Notes under the pieces: generated by a model | What the model was told of the DNA's origin: nothing | Seen by the model: the letters and a program-made list of their open reading frames with translations, nothing else | Database searches by the model: none | NCBI GenBank assembly: GCA_037355855.1 | Contig: CM074761.1 | Location: 5,847,346-5,911,345 of the forward strand | Reading direction: 5' to 3' | From: Pseudo-nitzschia pungens | Taxonomy: Eukaryota; Bacillariophyta; Bacillariophyceae; Bacillariales; Bacillariaceae | Length of the DNA stretch: 64,000 nucleotides | Part shown: positions 1 to 11,988 of the stretch, one piece after another | Layout of the letters: each line of letters opens with the position of its first letter | How positions within the stretch are numbered: position 1 is the stretch's first letter | Translations under genes and position numbers: made by a program

Positions 1-59
1 CCAATCATGGTGGTCGAACTGAACGCAGTATCGATGGGGAACTCGTGTGGCTCCCCTGA

Positions 60-3000
60 TCCATTCAAGGCTCCAAGCCTAACAAGAAGCCCCCGGCTTC
101 ACCCAAACAAGCAATCACCTTGCCTCCAGCTCCCCGGGACCTGGATGCCAGCACAGCCCTGCTGTCTGGGATGACGCATGGAGGAGATCTCCCAGATAAA
201 GAGGGGAAGGAACCTACAGGATGGAGTATTCCTGTTGAGCGCTCAGCAAAGCCTGCAATCGCAGCAACAACAACAAAAACAGTTCGATTCTCTGCTACAG
301 AGAACCCGAACATGGATCCGAATCGAAAACAACCGAATCGATCCAAGGGTACAGATGCGAAAGATAGTACAGCAGCAATAAATAGACCACTCTTGTCCCT
401 GGCAAGGAATTGGTCCACTGGGACAGCAAAAAATCTCTATTGCAATACCCAAAACTCCAAAGACTACACCAAAGGAGGTGCGCTGGAGCAAAATTATTTA
501 AAGCTGCTGTCAACTGCTGGAAATACAGCAGAACAGGCATCCCCGAATAAGAGCAACGTGGCTCCGACTCGGACGAATACGAGCAACGTGGCTCCTATTC
601 TACTAACCAACGTACAGTACATACAAGGCATCCCCACGAAATCAAGACCACTACTCGCCTTACTAGATAGTGGATCCTCCGGAACTCTAATCAACAAAAG
701 AGCACTACCATTTGGCACCATGCCAATACGAAGCAAACACCAAGTCCTAACAACCACAGCAAATGGAACCTTTGACACGACCGAGTATATTGTCATGAAA
801 AACACCAAGTTACAAGAGTTTGGCAACTACACCATCGACAGACAAGAGGCAAGGCTCTTCCATTCACCCAACTGCAAATATGATCTGATACTAGGCAGAG
901 ACTTCCTCCACCTAGCAAAGATCAATCTCCTATTCAAAGAAGGAGCAGTCCAGTGGATGGATAGAACCATTCCCATGAAAGATACCTCCCTATACCATGA
1001 CAACCATACCATGCTCATGGAAGAACTCGAAGACGCCGAACTCTTTGCTGACGACCTCTCCTTTGCTAATCCATACAAGTCCAAGGTGATCCTAGACAGA
1101 GCCTACCAAGAAACAGATCCATCCACAGTCGCACAGCAACAGTCCCACATGTCCAAAGCAGAGCAACAACAGTTCCAACCTATCCTAACCAAGTATCCAA
1201 ACGTCTTCAATGGAGAACTTGGCAAGTACCCTCACAAGAAGATCTCTCTAAGACTGAAGCCCGGATCCAAGCCCATACACAAGAAGCCTTATCCAGTTGC
1301 ATACAAAAGAGAAGACCTATTCAAAAGGGAGCTCCAGAATCTTTGTAATGATGGAGTACTCAAGAGATGCTCTGGACCAGCTGAATGGGCATTTCCAACC
1401 TTCATAGTACCAAAGAAAGATAACAGGGTACGATGGGTATCAGACTTCAGGGAACTCAACGAACTCCTTGAAAGAAGACCTTATCCCATACCAAGGATAC
1501 AAGATATCATGAACAAGCGTGGCAAGTATACCCACTTTACCAAGATCGACTTGTCCATGCAATACTACTGCTTTGAACTGGATGACGCAAGCAAGAAACT
1601 CTGTACCATAGTAACTCCATATGGTTGCTATGAATATCAACGACTGCCAATGGGTGTCAAAGTCTCCCCAGACGTTGCCCAGCAACTAATGGAAGATATC
1701 CTACAAGACACTGACTGCACTGTTTATATTGATGATATTGGCATCTGGACCAATGGCTCCTTTGATCTACACATGAAGACCATTGACAAAATCTTAGACC
1801 GGCTCAACCAAAATGGACTTAAATGCAACCCACTCAAGTGTGACTGGGCTGTACAAGAAACTGACTTCCTAGGCTATTGGATGACTCCCACAGCAGTTAA
1901 ACCATGGCGCAAGAAGATTGAAGCCATCTTACATATGGATTGACCAAGGACTGTCACTCAAGTCAAGTCCTTTCTCGGCGCAGTAGGATACTACAGGGAT
2001 ATGTGGCCTCGCAGATCTCATGTCCTAGCTCCTCTCTTCGATATCACCGGAACCCCCAAGCAAACGACTCCTCAAGCAGCTGCCATCAAAGGCAAGCAAA
2101 GAAAAGCTCCTTCAGCTTTCACTTGGGGACCTGCTCAAGATAAAGCCTTTCAAGAAATGAAAGCCATGGTAGCAGCAGATGCGCTGAATACCTATCCAGA
2201 CCTTAACAAGCCCTTTGAACTGTACACTGATGCCTCAGACCTACAGCTTGGTGCTGCTATACTACAAGACGGTAAGCCTATTGCATACTGGTCTAAGAAA
2301 CTATCTGATGCCCAAAAGAACTATACCACGATGGAGAAAGAACTCCTCGCAATCGTACTCTGCTGCAAAGAGTACAGAAAAATGCTACTTGGTGGTGTTA
2401 TCAATGTATACACTGACCATAAGAATCTAACCTTTCGAACCCTTTCAGTCCAACAAGTCCTCCGGTGGAGACTATTCCTTGAAGAATTCGGTGTCAACCT
2501 CACCTATGTTGAAGGCAAGAAGAATGTTCTTGCTGATGCCTTCTCCAGACTACCCAGGATGGATCCACCTACTGAAGGGAAGAAAGCCCTCTCCAAGGGC
2601 ACCTTAATCAATTTCTTGAAGCTTGAAGTCCCCAAACAAGATGAAGAACTGTTTTTAGCAGAGTTCCCGAACCTCTTCCAGCACTTATGCAATGACGCAG
2701 ACAGTGAACTACAAGCCTGCTTGCTGAATAATGAGTGCCTAGTTAACCTACCAAATAACCAAGACCTGGAATGCCCGGTGAACTATTCCAATATCTATCT
2801 CCATCAACAGAAAGACCCTACCATCAAGTTCAAGATCCAATCCAAAGCCTTCTTCTACCAAGAACTAGAAGGCAATAACATCCTCTGCTATGCCAACCAA
2901 TCGAACCCAGACAACTGGCGCATATACATACCAAGTTCTCTTTCCAATGATACCATCAAATGGTACCATCTTCTGTTGGGTCATTGTGGATCCACCAGGT

Positions 3001-4025
3001 TATATCAAACTATCTCCGCAAGATTCTACATTGACAATCTATCCAATCTTTGCAAGACTTACATCTGCCCCGACAGCTGCATTAAGTACAAGAACCAGCA
3101 CTCCAAGTATGGGAAGCTACCACCGAAAGAAGCTCCACTAGCTCCATTTAACGAGATACATGTGGACCTCATAGGCCCATGGAAGATTACAGCCCAGGGC
3201 AAGAACTATAACTTCAAAGCCCTAACCTGTATTGATCCAGTCACCAACCTACTGGAGATCATCCGAATCAGAGACAAGTCTTCGCAACACGTCTCAGACC
3301 AATTCAAGAACTGTTGGCTCTCAAGATACCCAAGACCTATCAGATGCGTCCATGACAATGGTGGTGAATTCCTAGGGGCTGAATTTCAAACTACACTCAA
3401 GCAGTATGGGATTCAGTCCATTCCCACCACAGTGAAGAATCCCCAGTCTAATGCCATCTGTGAAAGAGTCCATCATACAGTCGCTGATATTCTCAGAGTT
3501 TTAGTTCATGTAAATCCCCCTCAAGTCAACACCAGAGCTAGTCAGCTCATGGACAATGCCCTGGCAACTTGCATGCATGCCTCTCGGTGTGCTGTTAATG
3601 CTGCCTTACAAGCATCCCCAGGGTCCCTAGTATTCAACCGGGACATGCTGATTGATCTGCCACTAACATCCAACCTATTAGCTTTGCAACAGCTCCGGCA
3701 ACAAGGGATTAACAAGAATCTACTCAGAGATAATGCCAAGCGTATCAACCACACCTTCCAAGTCAATGACAAGGTATGGATCCAGGAGCCAGATCCGGAC
3801 AAGCTACAACCCAGGAAGCTTGGTCCCTTTCCAATCACGCAAGTCAATACGAACGGAACTGTAAAGTTACAACGAGCTCCTTCAGTAGTAGAAACAGTGA
3901 ATATTCGGAAGCTGACTCCATATCGGGAATCGAATCAGTCGGAGTCTACGCCAGCTGAATCCGCAGATATTGAATTAAGCCAATCAAATGATTCAGATTG
4001 TTCCATGAGTCACTGGTCGGCTTAA
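60..4025 (+). pseudogene. Gypsy 1 pol polyprotein (PR-RT-RH-IN), interrupted by TGA
   Basis: One reading frame runs from the TGA at 57-59 to TAA at 4023-4025 and is broken only by TGA at 1941-1943. The first ATG in frame is at 171. Domains seen in order: an aspartic protease with a DSGSSG active site near nt 665-700; reverse transcriptase at about 1,200-1,900 with the YIDD catalytic box near 1,725; RNase H at about 2,200-2,540 with TDAS and the TDHKNL motif; a zinc-binding-like H/C region near 2,960-3,090; an integrase core at about 3,150-3,480 with the expected D, D and E residues (HVDLIG, DNGGEF, CERVHH); and a C-terminal region with a GPF motif near 3,820. The TGA falls just after RT in the connection region, and homology continues in the same frame on both sides, so it looks like a point mutation (CGA to TGA would do it). 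The part before 600 is low-complexity and probably the gag-pro linker. Confidence 0.9.
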
Positions 4026-4081
4026 CTGTGGGATTCGTTCAATCATGAGGCACTATGTAACATGCCAGCGTAGGCTAGTAG

Positions 4082-4366
4082 TGTTACGAATTAATAATTA
4101 ACCGAATCCCACATGGGATTCAAATATATGTATGATATCCATGTATGGATATCCGGTATGTATGAACGGACATGCAGAAGAGAGCGATTATACGATTAAG
4201 GTTACATACGGAATATATGTTATATACAGGGATGGTTATTATACGAGGAGGTCGCGATGACCTCATCGCTCATTATTTCCTCTCTCTAATTTCAATCCCA
4301 TCTCGTAAAGTGATATAACACACAATTATTCATACTACTCCGAAATTTCTACCTTAGAGTGTTACA
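4082..4366 (+). repeat. Probable 3' LTR of gypsy 1
   Basis: This 285-bp non-coding block starts TGTTACG and ends TAGAGTGTTACA, so it has the TG...CA ends of an LTR, and it lies just downstream of the pol stop. Its 3' end resembles that of the 112-bp element at 34,128-34,239 (TCTACTTTAGAC...GTAACA), which has clear ends and a target duplication. No good polypurine tract precedes it, and the 5' LTR is outside the window, so the exact borders are inferred. Confidence 0.6.
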
Positions 4367-5528
4367 ACTTGCCCCAGACATGATTCAGTTCTACCAACAA
4401 AAGGACACGAAGATCATGAGTGCTCTGGAAAAAGACAATTGACTGACCACCAAAAATGTGGAAGGTTACAGTCTAATCCACAAGGAAGGGAAGATTCTGA
4501 TCCCAGACAAACTCAAAGATAGAGTTATGGAATGGTACCACAGCATGTTGGTCCATCCCGGAGAAAAGAGAATGGAACAGAGCATCCGATCAGTGTTCAC
4601 ATGGAGAGGCATCAGAAAGGATGTTCAGGATCTCTGTAAACACTGCCACACATGCCAGATGTTCAAAAAGAGTGGCCGGAAGAAGTATGGACTACTACCG
4701 GAAAAAGCAGCTGAGGTTACCAAATGGCAGAGGGTCAATGTGGACCTCTGGGGACCTGCAACTGTCCACAACAAAAATGGTAACGACTACCATATCCATG
4801 TTCTCACCATGGTGGACCCAGTGACCGGTTGGTTTGAACTGGCTCACCTGAAGGACTCCCCAAATGCAGCAGAAACTCAATGATTGCTGGACAGTACCTG
4901 GCTAGCAAGATATCCACGCCCAAAGGAAATTGGCTTTGATGGCGGGAGTGAGTTCAAAGCAGAGTTCCAGGAACTCTGTGATAACATGGGGATGAAGAGA
5001 AAGCCCAGTGGCGCTTGGAACCCACAATCCAACTCAGTACTGGAAAGAATCCACCAGGTCCTGAAGGACTGCTGCCTATTGTCCTTCAACCTGGAACAAA
5101 GGGACCTCCACGAGAAGGATCCTTTTGAGGAGTTCACTACCAAGGCAGCATATGCTATTCGCAGCGCCATCCATACAACCTTGGGATATTCCCCAGCGCA
5201 ATTGGTGTTTGGAAGGGACATGTTTATGCCCGTGAATTTCCCAGTGGATTGGGAAGCAATCCAAGCAAGGAAACAAAAGAGTATCCACAAGAGCAACATC
5301 AGGGAGAACCGCAAGAGGATTCCCCATGTCTATAAGGAAGGAGACTATGTCACCCTGGAAAGGAAGGGCATTCTTATCCCAAAACTGTCCTTCCCACAAC
5401 AAGGACCTTACAAGGTGATCAAGGCCCATGACAATGGAACTGTAACTATTGAAACTGCTCCCTTTGTAACCGACCGGGTTAACATTAGGAGAGTCCATCC
5501 CTATAATTGCAGGGATACTGGATACTAA
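4367..5528 (+). pseudogene. Gypsy 2 integrase fragment, two in-frame TGA codons
   Basis: The frame is open from the end of the gypsy 1 LTR to TAA at 5526-5528 except for TGA at 4440-4442 and 4881-4883. It encodes the HHCC zinc domain (H near nt 4,540-4,555, CKHCHTCQ near 4,640), an integrase core (NVDLWGP, then DGGSEF near 4,940 and the glutamate in LERIHQ near 5,045) and a C-terminal region with a QGPYKV motif near 5,400, which is the GPF/Y module of gypsy integrases. The RT and RNase H are missing and presumably lie left of the window, beyond the nested gypsy 1 insertion. Both internal stops are TGA while the terminal stop is TAA. Confidence 0.85.
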
Positions 5529-5760
5529 ATACAGTATGCTACCATCCAACTATGGTGGTGGGGTATGGTCACTGTGTACAAGCAAGCAGCAAAGAGCTAG
5601 CAAAGCACACTATTGAATTATTTGCTACTCCATACACTACATGCTACTTGGTATTACTATTGTCATCCAGTGTACTAATCCTTAGAATGAAGTAATGATG
5701 CTGGTGCTAGTAGATCTACATTCAAGAAATACTATTGGTGGTAATTGCCGTGCACCGAAC
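4367..5760 (+). mobile_element. Ty3/gypsy retrotransposon 2, 3' fragment
   Basis: The 3' part of a second gypsy element of a different family, with integrase coding sequence to 5,528 followed by non-coding 3' sequence. A purine-rich tract (GGTGGTGGGGTATGG, about 5,551-5,565) follows the stop codon and probably marks the polypurine tract next to the LTR. The sequence after it matches, in reverse complement, the repeat block around 32,900-33,060, including the stretch GAATTATT(T/C)GCTACTCC. The ~1 kb repeats elsewhere in the window are therefore probably LTR-derived sequence of this family. Confidence 0.7.
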
Positions 5761-6150
5761 CAACCCTAAATAAGGATAAGGATAAGGTTTGGATCAGAGC
5801 AAGATCGGCGATGAGCTGACTCAGCAGCGCTCGCTAAAAACTCGCTCAGTGCTCGACGAGAGAGCATCTCCATCTACTTCACTAATGCATCTAAGCTAAT
5901 ACTAGTTACAATTTGCAGATCACTAAGATTACTATTTATTCACTAGTAGACCCAGGGTATGGCATGATTTTAAAATCAAGCTGAGCGCTGATGACCATGA
6001 GCAGAAAGATCACGATCGACCGAAAAGGCTCGACTAGACTGAAAGAACAACCATTCGAGCGGCCAAGCCGACGGACTGGGGACTGCCAAAATGGAGGAGC
6101 AGAGAAGCAAACAGGGAGAAAGAAGTTCCAGTGTCTGCAGCACTAAGGAA
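5761..6150. other. Intergenic, no gene recognised
   Basis: AT-rich sequence after the gypsy 2 3' end. It contains a short GGATAA duplication near 5,773-5,784. No convincing ORF or RNA gene is visible. Confidence 0.5.
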
Positions 6151-6151
6151 C

Positions 6152-7075
6152 ACCAATCCCAGTCGCAGCTAGCACCATCAGATGGAGCAGCAGCAACAAC
6201 AGAGACACCTAAGGGCCTCGATAGGTCCATGGTCGACAAAGTAACGAACGTCAGAAAAATGCCGTTCAAAGGACAACAAATAACTCCGATCACCGTACTA
6301 GGGATGGAGCAGTTGCAGCAAGCTCGTCCGAACTGGGATGCTGGCAACTAGTACATGCGACAACATGACTGATCCAATGTGATAGAATGCTGCTGCAACG
6401 TGCACGAAAAGAAACAATCCGAGTGATTGTAACTAAAGACCGATCTCAGAAGACGGTTTTGCACAACATACCGACCCACGTGACGGCAACAATCAACCAA
6501 CCGACCGATCCAGAGTGACAGCAACAAAAACGGGATAAAACAGAGCAAAGTCAATCCCAGTTGCAGCTAGCACCATCAGATGGAGCGGCAGCAACAACAG
6601 AGACACCTAAGGACCTCAATAGGGACCATGGTTGACCGAGTAACGGATTACAATGCTACGGCGACACAAACGGGATTGAACGGAGCAACGTCAATCCTAG
6701 TTGCAGCTAGCACCATCAGATGGAGCAGCAGCAACAACAGAGACACCTAAGGACCTCAATAGGACCATGGTTGACCGAGTAACGGATTACAATGCTACGG
6801 CGACAAAAACGCTACGGCGACAAAAATGGGATAGAACGGAGCAACGTCAATCCCAGTTGCAGCTAGCACCATCAGATGGAGCAGCAGCAACAACAGAGAC
6901 ACCTAAGGACCTCAATAGGGACCATGGTTGACCGAGTAACCGATTACAACTACGGCGACAAAAACACCCGATCACGAGGTAACGGTGACGAAACTGGAAT
7001 AACTCCAACCCTGTTGCAAAGCCACAACGAGACGATCAAAGGAGGACCTCTACAGGTCCATGGTCGACAAAAGAA
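6152..7075. repeat. Imperfect direct repeats of ~140-156 bp
   Basis: A unit starting CAATCC(C/T)AGT(T/C)GCAGCTAGC and passing through AGCAGCAACAACAGAGACACC occurs at about 6,152, 6,551, 6,691 and 6,847, with a degenerate partial copy near 7,045-7,075. Spacing is 140 bp between the second and third copies and 156 bp between the third and fourth. The extra 16 bp is a local duplication of a GCTACGGCGACAAAAAC-type stretch. Short ORFs inside (for example 6,701-6,931) are simply repeat translations in shifting frames and are not credible genes. Confidence 0.75.
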
Positions 7076-7802
7076 ATAATAAGCACAACCGGTCCAGGAG
7101 ACGGCAGTGCAGAAAACACTCCACAAAACAACCGACGTTTGTGTTGTTATAGGCGATACGATTCACAGACGAACGATCGCAAACAATCAACCACAGAACA
7201 ATCCAACGCACCCTCAACAAATCGACACAGCACGGTCGATATTGAATCCAAAATGCTGATAACAGACAGCCAACAGTGCTGGAACGCAAAGAGCTACATG
7301 CTTTCGTGGAGGCGAAGGATGTGGAATACTCCTACAGACTACGAGTTGTACCAGCTCCACAGGTTTGACAAAACCACTCCTCTCTTCTCTCCATTCTACA
7401 GAGGAGGACACAGAACACTCCCTGCAGGTGGACACAGCCCATTCAACCAACTATGGGCTGATTGCAACTCACAGGCACTTTAAGAAGATGATTTCGCCAC
7501 CTGTGAGCCAACCGTTTGAATCTTCGCTCTACTAGAGTACTAGTAGCTAGTAGTAGTTGCTTAATTGATCATGTTGACAGCTGCTGCCAACCAGGTCTTT
7601 GAATCTTTGCTCAAATTGCCGGTGGCTTGCTTGCTGTCCTCATCAATTTGTTTCGCAGAATCTTCGCTCTAGCAAGTCCTCGGAAGCTGCAAACAATAAT
7701 CTTACCTGGGCCCTCCGGAACTAAATAATTTGCGCGTGCATGCAATTTTGTGTCAACTCGGGACTGATTTGTTTTGCGTGAACTTACATTCATTCTCCGT
7801 GA
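7076..7802. other. Intergenic, no gene supported
   Basis: A 114-codon ORF at 7,139-7,483 has no recognisable motif and sits beside repeats. Nothing else is visible before the foldback element. Confidence 0.4.
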
Positions 7803-8820
7803 CCGCCCCCTTTATTTTTTCCTCCCCCTAAAATACGTGGGTTTTTCACGGTGAAAAAAAAACCACGTTGCATTCGTGGGTTATTCACGGTGAAAAAGAA
7901 CCCACGAATGAACCCACGTTCACCCACGTTAACCCACGTTAACCCACAAAAATAACCCACGAAAACCCACGAAAACCCACTAAAACCCACGAAAACCCAC
8001 GAAATAACCCATGATAACCCACGACTTTTTTTCCGTGAACCCACGAACCCATGATTAAGACCCCAGGACGATAAAAAGGTACAGGGGGGACAGCAAGCAG
8101 CTGTTGCTTGCTGTCACCCCCTGTATTATTGACGCGTTGCTGCTGCTTGCTGTCCCCCCCCTCTGTATTATCGACGCGTTGCTGCTTGTTGCTGTCCCCC
8201 CCCTGTATTATCGACGCGTTGCTGCTTGCTGTCCCCCCCTGTATTATCGACGCGTTGCTGCTGTTTGCTGTCCCCCCTGTATGATTTTTTTTTACATAAA
8301 TCCCTGTACAATTTGTACTGGAAAATTGATTTTTTTGATTGGCTCTTTAATACAGGGGATAGCTACGCGTCGATAATACAGGGGAGCAGCAAGCAGCAAC
8401 GCGTCGATAATACAGGGTTTTGCTAGGTCCGACGCGTCGATATAGAGCGTTCACGGAAATGAGCTGAGCGCTCACTAGCTTCACGGAAAGTTGAGCTAAT
8501 GAGCGCTCACGTCTTGTCGGTGTAACACCGAAAGTTGACCCACAATCGTGGGTTCGTGGGTTCACGGAAAAAAGTCGTGGGTTATCATGGGTTATTTTGT
8601 GGGTTTTCGTAGGTTTTTGTGGGTTATCGTGGGTTATCGTGGGTTATTTTTGTGGGTTAACGTGGGTTAACGTGGGTTCATATGAACCCACAATTATTCC
8701 ATTCGTGGGTTCGTGGAGTCACGTGGGTTTAAGTGGGTTTTTCACGGTGAAAAAAAACCCACGTTGCAACTCGTGGGTTATTGATGGTGAAAAAAAACCC
8801 ACGTTTTTTACCCCTTAAAA
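7803..8820. mobile_element. Foldback-type element with long imperfect inverted arms
   Basis: Two arms of roughly 240-280 bp face each other. The left arm (about 7,822-8,045) is made of CCCACG-rich repeats such as CCCACGTTAA and CCCACGAAAA. The right arm (about 8,530-8,815) is built from the reverse complement, GTGGGTTAACGTGGGTT and relatives. Both outer ends carry a CACGGTGAAAAA motif twice. The centre (8,090-8,450) has about five tandem copies of a GTATTATCGACGCGTTGCTG-type unit facing two inverted copies near 8,365-8,415. There is no transposase inside. This is the architecture of a foldback or MITE-like non-autonomous element. Its exact ends and target duplication could not be fixed by eye. 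Confidence 0.7.
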
Positions 8821-9483
8821 AATTATTTTCCCCCTTTTACATTAGGGAACCGCACGGTTGTAAAAATTGATATTTTTTAACGGGACTCGACACAAAGTGC
8901 GGTACGCGCGTTTTTTTTTCAGTTCCGGAGGGCCCTGATCATCTACCGTAATTTACTGAGAGTTTTGCATTATTTTAATCTTTTTCGTCAAATTTTACTC
9001 GTTTCCCAAAATTCTGTTTAGATTGTTTTTTAATCTCTTTAGTCAAATCTCGTGCTTCGCACTCAAAGAGTTGCGATTTCGGTGATCTTACCTTTCATAT
9101 GTACGATACTAGTTCTCAAAAGAAGAAATTACGTACTTTGTTATTGACCAATAGGATCAGCGCAGTGCGATCATTCCGGCGATAACATCAATAATACGGT
9201 AAGGCCTTAGATAAGTTTTTATGATCATTTTTATCTTTTCACTTATGGATCAGTTCGTATGTTTGTCATGACACCAGCCGACACCAGCCGACACCAACCG
9301 ACACAAGCCTTAAATTGAATCTCCATCTTAAATGTTCTAATGTGTATCGAAAATTTTTAATAATACGGTGATTGATATTTAAGGTTACCTTACCGTTGAT
9401 AGTCTGAATTTGTTCCTATCCGCGTTCCCTTCGACTTCGTTTGTGGTATCTGCGTTCCGAGCACCGTTAGATTTCAAGTTTTC
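8821..9483. other. AT-rich intergenic sequence
   Basis: No ORF of note. Near 9,277-9,305 there are four short ACACCAGCCG-like copies, and near 9,420-9,470 a piece of the dispersed GCGTTCCCTTCGACTTCG repeat also found at 18.5-19.1 kb. Confidence 0.5.
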
Positions 9484-9768
9484 TCCTCTTTCCGTCGGCT
9501 GAACCAGCACTTTGTACTTTGTTTTAAATAATTGTCGTTGTAAGTATATGCCACACCAACCCTAAGTTGAAATCTTAAACCTTAAACGTAAATTGAAAAT
9601 TATCAACGAACTATCTAGGTTATCTCTTCTTTCCGTCGGCTGAACCAGCACTTTGTACTTTGTTTTAATTAAATAATTGTCGTTGTAAGTATATGCCACA
9701 CCAACCCTAAGTTGAAATCTTAAACCTTAAACGTAAATTGAAAATTATCAACGAACTATCTAGGTTAT
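9484..9768. repeat. Tandem duplication of ~140 bp
   Basis: Copy 1 (9,484-9,623) and copy 2 (9,625-9,768) are nearly identical from TCCGTCGGCTGAACC to CTATCTAGGTTAT. They differ by a 4-bp TTAA insertion in copy 2 and a base or two at the start. The lack of divergence points to a recent duplication. Confidence 0.9.
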
Positions 9769-10226
9769 CGCACAGTTATTCTGAAGACTGAGATTTAAGG
9801 TAGTTAGATTTCAAGTTTTCTCCCTATTACTTAACAACCTTGTTCTGTGTTGTTAATTTTTATCGTTGGTCTAGAGGTAACGTCGTTTTCACTTATGGAT
9901 CAGTGAATGCAAGCAGTTTTGGAAAAATAGTTTTTCTTTGTTGATACAATTTCGTAGATCAGTCGGTTGTATGAAGTATTTACATCATTTTTGACTATAT
10001 ATTAATACGTGTATACGTATATCAATATATCGTCGGTTGTGATGAAAAAAGGTCGGTCTTTGCCCCTTGTTTGAATATACTACTCCAAGCATTCAGTGCC
10101 TGCATTTTGAATAAGTTGCCTTCGCTCTCACAATTTTTCTCACAATTTTTCAATACACACCACGAGATTGAGAAACAATCAAAGAAAAATCCGAACTGCT
10201 GATCCGATCCACTACTTGTGATAACC

Positions 10227-11988
10227 ATGAGATTCTCCACCATTACTACCGCTACCTTGATGATCCTTCAAATGGGATTCCCACGGGCAAACGGTGTTGA
10301 AATTGACCCCTATGAGCTTCTGGCTGTTGGAGGTACTACCAATGCACCTTTTGGAAAAGTGTTCACACTCGAACCCTTTTCTGGACAGGTGTACTATGAG
10401 GCGTGGCCTACAACTTTCAACTCAACTCGTCCATACAAGGTTCAAGTGGAACTCTTCACGAAAGTTACTCAAGGCCGAGCCTGTACTACAGGAACCATGA
10501 TTGCAAGCAACAAGTTCAATACCAGCAGTTATGCAATGGCAGATGCATCTGCTTACAGAAAGACGACATCGAATGGCATTGTTGGTGTGTCGGAGTTCAC
10601 CGTGGAAAACATTAAGAACACCGACGCTTATACAGGCACCGCGGCGAATGGAACAGTTGATCTCTGTAAGAAGACATCGAACGCTCTGTTTTGTATCGTC
10701 TCGTCTTGTCTCATTGCGATCAACATTCGTATCGTTGCATATGATCCCTCACACGACCACGATTCTTTTTCTTCTTTGATATAACTTGCGTTCCGTAGGT
10801 GTCCGATCGTGCTACAAGGAGGCAGATGGATCATATGTTTCCCACGTCGATCACCACTTGCAATTGACTGTTGACTTTTTGGCTAAGTTTGATATCTTCT
10901 CTCAATCAGTTAATATCACTACCACCAATCCTACAACGATTGATCAAACCATCATCAAGATGATTGACGTGGAGGCATTCTTGTGCGATGTTACCAATGC
11001 TTCAACCAGTTACACAGTTGGTCAAATGTTTAACATCTGCGTGCGTCCCAAGTCAACATTCATCGCTCAAGGATATTCTGTGTCAGGCTTCGATAATGTC
11101 ACTTGCAGTAACAATGGATCCACGCGTCAGGTGATTACAAACGGAATTTTTGATCAATTGACTGGTCCCTTTGACAATGTTACTTCTTGGAAGTCACCGA
11201 CCGGAGTCCAAATGGGTTCGAGCGCCAAAGCATTTCAGAGTGTTGTCTTATCAGGATACTTCAAGAACAACGACTCTTCCTTCACTTGCAGCGGTACAGT
11301 CAAGGTTGCTGCCAACAGCAGCGCCCTTTCTTACAAGCAGTATGGATGTACAGATACAGTCGTAAACGGCTGTGCCAAATTTATCTCAACTAGCGGAAAC
11401 CCACATTACGAAGACTGGGGCGTCGAGGGAGCTTGTGACGCGTGTAAAGTCGACGATACATGTCCCGGTATCTGGTATTCTGACATGCTTAGTTTTGACA
11501 AATGGAAAACGGATGAATGTGCACAGGACTGCCAAGCAGCTGGCTACAAATTCTTTGGCTTTGAATGTACAATGTCTGATTCGGTCTCTTGCTTTTGCTA
11601 TGACGCTTCATTTGGAGAAAATCCTGCAGAAGTGAAGAACTGTGCCGATTTTGGGGACTATCCACAGACGTGCGATGGACCGCACTATCATGATGGCTTC
11701 AGCCTGGGGCTGAGTAGAGTTGCATCCATTTACAGTGTTTACCCCGAGTACCAAACAAGCCGCCACTTGACTGCGCGTTTTACTGCTTCTTCCGAAGATC
11801 TTGCTCGTGGCCTCCAAGGCGAAGCACCGGTACCATCCTCGGAAAGTCCATTTGCTGCCTCCGTCGGACTTTCCAACGATGGCAATGGCGACCTTCTGAC
11901 TGCATCTGCCGGAATCTTGACCAGCGGTGTAGTAGGTGATCTTTTTGCACTTGTGGCAATGTCTCTTCTTGCCCTCGGAGAATACTAA
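10227..11988 (+). CDS. Secreted, glycosylation-rich cysteine-containing protein (2 exons)
   Basis: Exon 1 is 10,227-10,665 and exon 2 is 10,799-11,988, giving 542 residues. The intron (10,666-10,798, 133 bp) begins GTAAG and ends TTCCGTAG, and splicing rebuilds a cysteine codon across the junction. The ATG at 10,227 follows ATAACC. The N-terminus looks like a signal peptide (hydrophobic TTATLMILQMGF near residues 6-17). Many N-x-S/T sites are present. The C-terminal third has a cysteine-dense stretch (about residues 345-435: GACDACKVDDTC, then CAQDC, FECTM and CFCYD) that vaguely recalls a WSC-type carbohydrate-binding domain, though I cannot confirm that. The hydrophobic C-terminus (GVVGDLFALVAMSLLALG) ends the protein almost directly, which suggests a membrane or GPI anchor. 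Likely a cell-surface or wall protein; the function is not recognised. Confidence 0.8.

Larger units (their letters stand above)
1..4366 (+). mobile_element. Ty3/gypsy LTR retrotransposon 1, left end outside window
   Basis: An LTR retrotransposon whose pol domains run in the Ty3/gypsy order: protease, reverse transcriptase, RNase H, integrase. Pol ends with TAA at 4023-4025. It is followed by a probable 3' LTR at 4082-4366 that starts TGTTACG and ends GTTACA. The 5' LTR and most of gag must lie left of position 1. Two in-frame TGA codons (57-59 and 1941-1943) break the reading frame, so this copy is not autonomous as it stands. Coding sequence of a second gypsy element resumes immediately after the LTR, which suggests this copy inserted into that one. 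Confidence 0.85.

Noticed and set aside
8104..8376. 90-codon ORF in the foldback centre
   Set aside because: Translation of the tandem GACGCGTTGCTG unit; frame and composition follow the repeat.
9862..9900. TGGTCTAGAGGTAACG resembles a tRNA D-arm
   Set aside because: No T-loop (GGTTCGAAT-like) or acceptor pairing could be found downstream.
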